15,105 bases of DNA, taken from positions 1 through 15,105 of the forward strand of contig JAUQZZ010000033.1 in NCBI GenBank assembly GCA_030586765.1, written 5' to 3'. The translations under genes and the position numbers were made by a program. The notes beneath the pieces are model-generated. The model was not told where the DNA came from and searched no databases. It worked only from the letters and a program-made list of their open reading frames with translations. Positions 13,520 through 15,105 of this stretch are shown here, one piece after another (the first letter of the stretch is position 1; every line of letters begins with the position of its first letter). The DNA is from Candidatus Brocadiales bacterium. GTDB taxonomy: Bacteria; Planctomycetota; Brocadiia; Brocadiales; Bathyanammoxibiaceae.

Positions 13520-15105
13520 ATGAAGGGAAGACACAAGACAGAACACATAACGCCTACCTCTTTACTGGTGTTGAAGAAGAGGTATCTCAAGAAGGACACG
13601 GCTGGCAATCCCGTAGAGACCCCTGAGGAGATGTTCAGGCGGGTTGCTCATAACGTTGCCCAGGCCGAGCTCCTCTATGGAGGCGACCCCAGGGAGGCAG
13701 AGGAGGCCTTTTATGAGGCGATGTCCAGCCTTGAATTCCTTCCCAACTCCCCTACCTTGATGAATGCAGGTAGGGAACTCCAGCAGCTAGCAGCCTGTTT
13801 TGTGCTACCTGTAGAGGACTCCGTTGCGGGAATCTTTGAGAGTGTAAAACAGGCAGCCATTATCCATCAGAGCGGAGGAGGGACGGGCTTTGCCTTTTCC
13901 AGGTTGAGGCCGAAGAACGACATCGTCAGCACTTCTGGAGGTCCTGCCAGTGGACCCGTCTCCTTTATAAGAATATTTAACGAGTCCACAGAGGTCATTA
14001 ACCAGGGAGGGTTCCGCCGGGGTGCCAATATGGCCGTGCTTCACGTCCAGCACCCTGACATCCTGGAGTTTATACACTCAAAGAGTCACCAGGGTGTACT
14101 CACCAACTTTAACATCTCAGTAGGGGTAACCGATGCCTTCATGAAGGCCGTGGAAGAGGACGGGGAGTATGAGCTTATCAATCCCCGCACAGGCAAGGCC
14201 GTTAAGAGGCTCAAGGCCAGGGAGGTCTTTAGCCAGATAGTAGAAGAGGCCTGGAAGACAGGAGAGCCTGGGATGCTCTTCCTAGACACCATAAATGCCA
14301 CAAATCCCACCCCAGCCCTGGGTGTGATAGAGAGCACCAACCCCTGTGGAGAACAGCCCCTCTTGCCTTACGAATCCTGTGTGCTGGGTTCTGTAAGTCT
14401 CTCCAGGATGCTCCTTGAGGACGGTAGCCCCAGGGTAGACTGGAAGAGACTTGGGGAGGTTATAAGGCTTGGGGTACACTTCCTGGACAATGTCGTTGAT
14501 ATGAACAAATACCCCCTGCCTCAGATAGAGGAGATTACCAAAGGTAACAGGAAGATAGGCCTGGGGATAATGGGCTTTGCTGATATGCTAATAAAATTGG
14601 CTATCCCTTACAGTTCTCAGGAGGCCCTGAAGATGGCCGAGGGTCTCATGGCCTTCTTCTCCAGGGAGGCAAACAATGCCTCTATAGAACTGGCAAAGAA
14701 GAGGGGGGTATTCCCCAACTTCTCCAGGAGTACGTATAGCCCTGGGGGGCCTAGATATAGAAATGCCTCTCGCACGACCATTGCCCCTACAGGGACTATC
14801 AGCATTATAGCGGGCTGCTCCAGCGGTATAGAACCCCTCTTTGCCTTCTCTTACACCCGCAATATCCTGGATGAAACCAGGATTCCAGAGGTTTACACCC
14901 TCTTTGTGGAGACGGCCAAGAGGGAGGGATTCTACAGCGAGGAGTTAATGGAACGGGTCTCCAGAGAAGGCTCCATCCAGGCCGTACCCGGCATCCCTGA
15001 GAGGGTAAAGAAGGTATTCGTTACGGCCAGGGATATCCCTGCAGAGTGGCATGTGAGGATGCAGGCAGCCTTTCAAAAGTACACAGACAATGCCGTGTCA
15101 AAGAC
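13520..15105 (+). CDS. nrdJ: Adenosylcobalamin-dependent (class II) ribonucleotide reductase, 3' end cut by window edge
   Basis: From the ATG at 13520 an open frame of 528 codons runs off the right edge. The enzyme reduces ribonucleotides to deoxyribonucleotides using a cobalamin-generated thiyl radical, with or without oxygen. Seen are LEFLPNSPTLMNAG (71-84), the redox Cys C93 in AACFVLP, HQSGGGTGFAFSRLR (116-130), NPCGE (274-278) with the radical Cys C276 between N274 and E278, the partner Cys C287 in YESCVLGS, and the phosphate loop APTGTIS (422-428). The N-terminus is short, with no ATP-cone domain, so allosteric activity control by that domain is absent. The C-terminal redox cysteine pair is beyond the window. 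The frame is closed upstream by a stop at 13484-13486 and this ATG is the first start codon; the ribosome site is weak. Promoter and NrdR boxes lie just upstream. Confidence 0.95.
   Translation, partial: MKGRHKTEHITPTSLLVLKKRYLKKDTAGNPVETPEEMFRRVAHNVAQAELLYGGDPREAEEAFYEAMSSLEFLPNSPTLMNAGRELQQLAACFVLPVEDSVAGIFESVKQAAIIHQSGGGTGFAFSRLRPKNDIVSTSGGPASGPVSFIRIFNESTEVINQGGFRRGANMAVLHVQHPDILEFIHSKSHQGVLTNFNISVGVTDAFMKAVEEDGEYELINPRTGKAVKRLKAREVFSQIVEEAWKTGEPGMLFLDTINATNPTPALGVIESTNPCGEQPLLPYESCVLGSVSLSRMLLEDGSPRVDWKRLGEVIRLGVHFLDNVVDMNKYPLPQIEEITKGNRKIGLGIMGFADMLIKLAIPYSSQEALKMAEGLMAFFSREANNASIELAKKRGVFPNFSRSTYSPGGPRYRNASRTTIAPTGTISIIAGCSSGIEPLFAFSYTRNILDETRIPEVYTLFVETAKREGFYSEELMERVSREGSIQAVPGIPERVKKVFVTARDIPAEWHVRMQAAFQKYTDNAVSK

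Overview
The window is bacterial chromosomal DNA of moderate GC content, densely packed with housekeeping genes. Arginine is mostly AGG and isoleucine often ATA. A Tat translocase, two proteins carrying Tat motifs, a periplasmic-type polyferredoxin and an NtrC-family regulator (which implies a sigma-54 factor elsewhere) point to an organism with an energised inner membrane and probably a diderm, anaerobic or facultative life. The class II (cobalamin-dependent) ribonucleotide reductase fits that. I cannot fix the phylum from the sequence; Planctomycetota (Brocadiae-like), Omnitrophota, Nitrospirota or a deltaproteobacterial lineage would all be plausible.

Layout. (1) 1-764, minus strand: tatC, cut by the window edge. 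(2) 765-1317: about 550 bases without a gene, holding direct repeats of REP-like half-hairpins, a duplicated fragment of the tatC 5' end, one complete double-hairpin element, and an extended -10 promoter with a leader for the next operon. (3) 1318-4198, plus strand: a tight operon ribH - nusB::PHP - ftsY (gaps of 1 and 9 bases). The middle gene fuses the antitermination factor NusB to a PHP phosphoesterase of the YciV/RNase AM type. (4) 4202-8334: a REP-like element, a small secreted cysteine-containing protein, a Tat-exported DUF362 protein, a second repeat cluster, and an 814-residue membrane polyferredoxin that joins NapH-like, NapG-like and DUF6599-like parts in one chain. This looks like an envelope redox module. 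(5) 8345-10815: rpsO-pnp with a good sigma-70 promoter. (6) 10881-11237: a cold shock gene with an unusual leader and a clear intrinsic terminator. (7) 11250-13389: a minimal NtrB-like histidine kinase and an NtrC-like response regulator. (8) 13427-15105: nrdJ, cut by the right edge, with a promoter overlapped by two NrdR-box-like sites 32 bp apart.

The observations most worth following are the NusB-PHP fusion (rRNA antitermination joined to a nuclease family that trims rRNA 5' ends), the NapH-NapG-DUF6599 fusion with an internal twin-arginine motif, the textbook pair of NrdR operators on nrdJ, and the family of two-hairpin repeats whose GTAG feet suggest mobilisation by a REP-associated (RAYT) transposase. 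All calls come from reading the sequence and recalled family knowledge; no database search was run.
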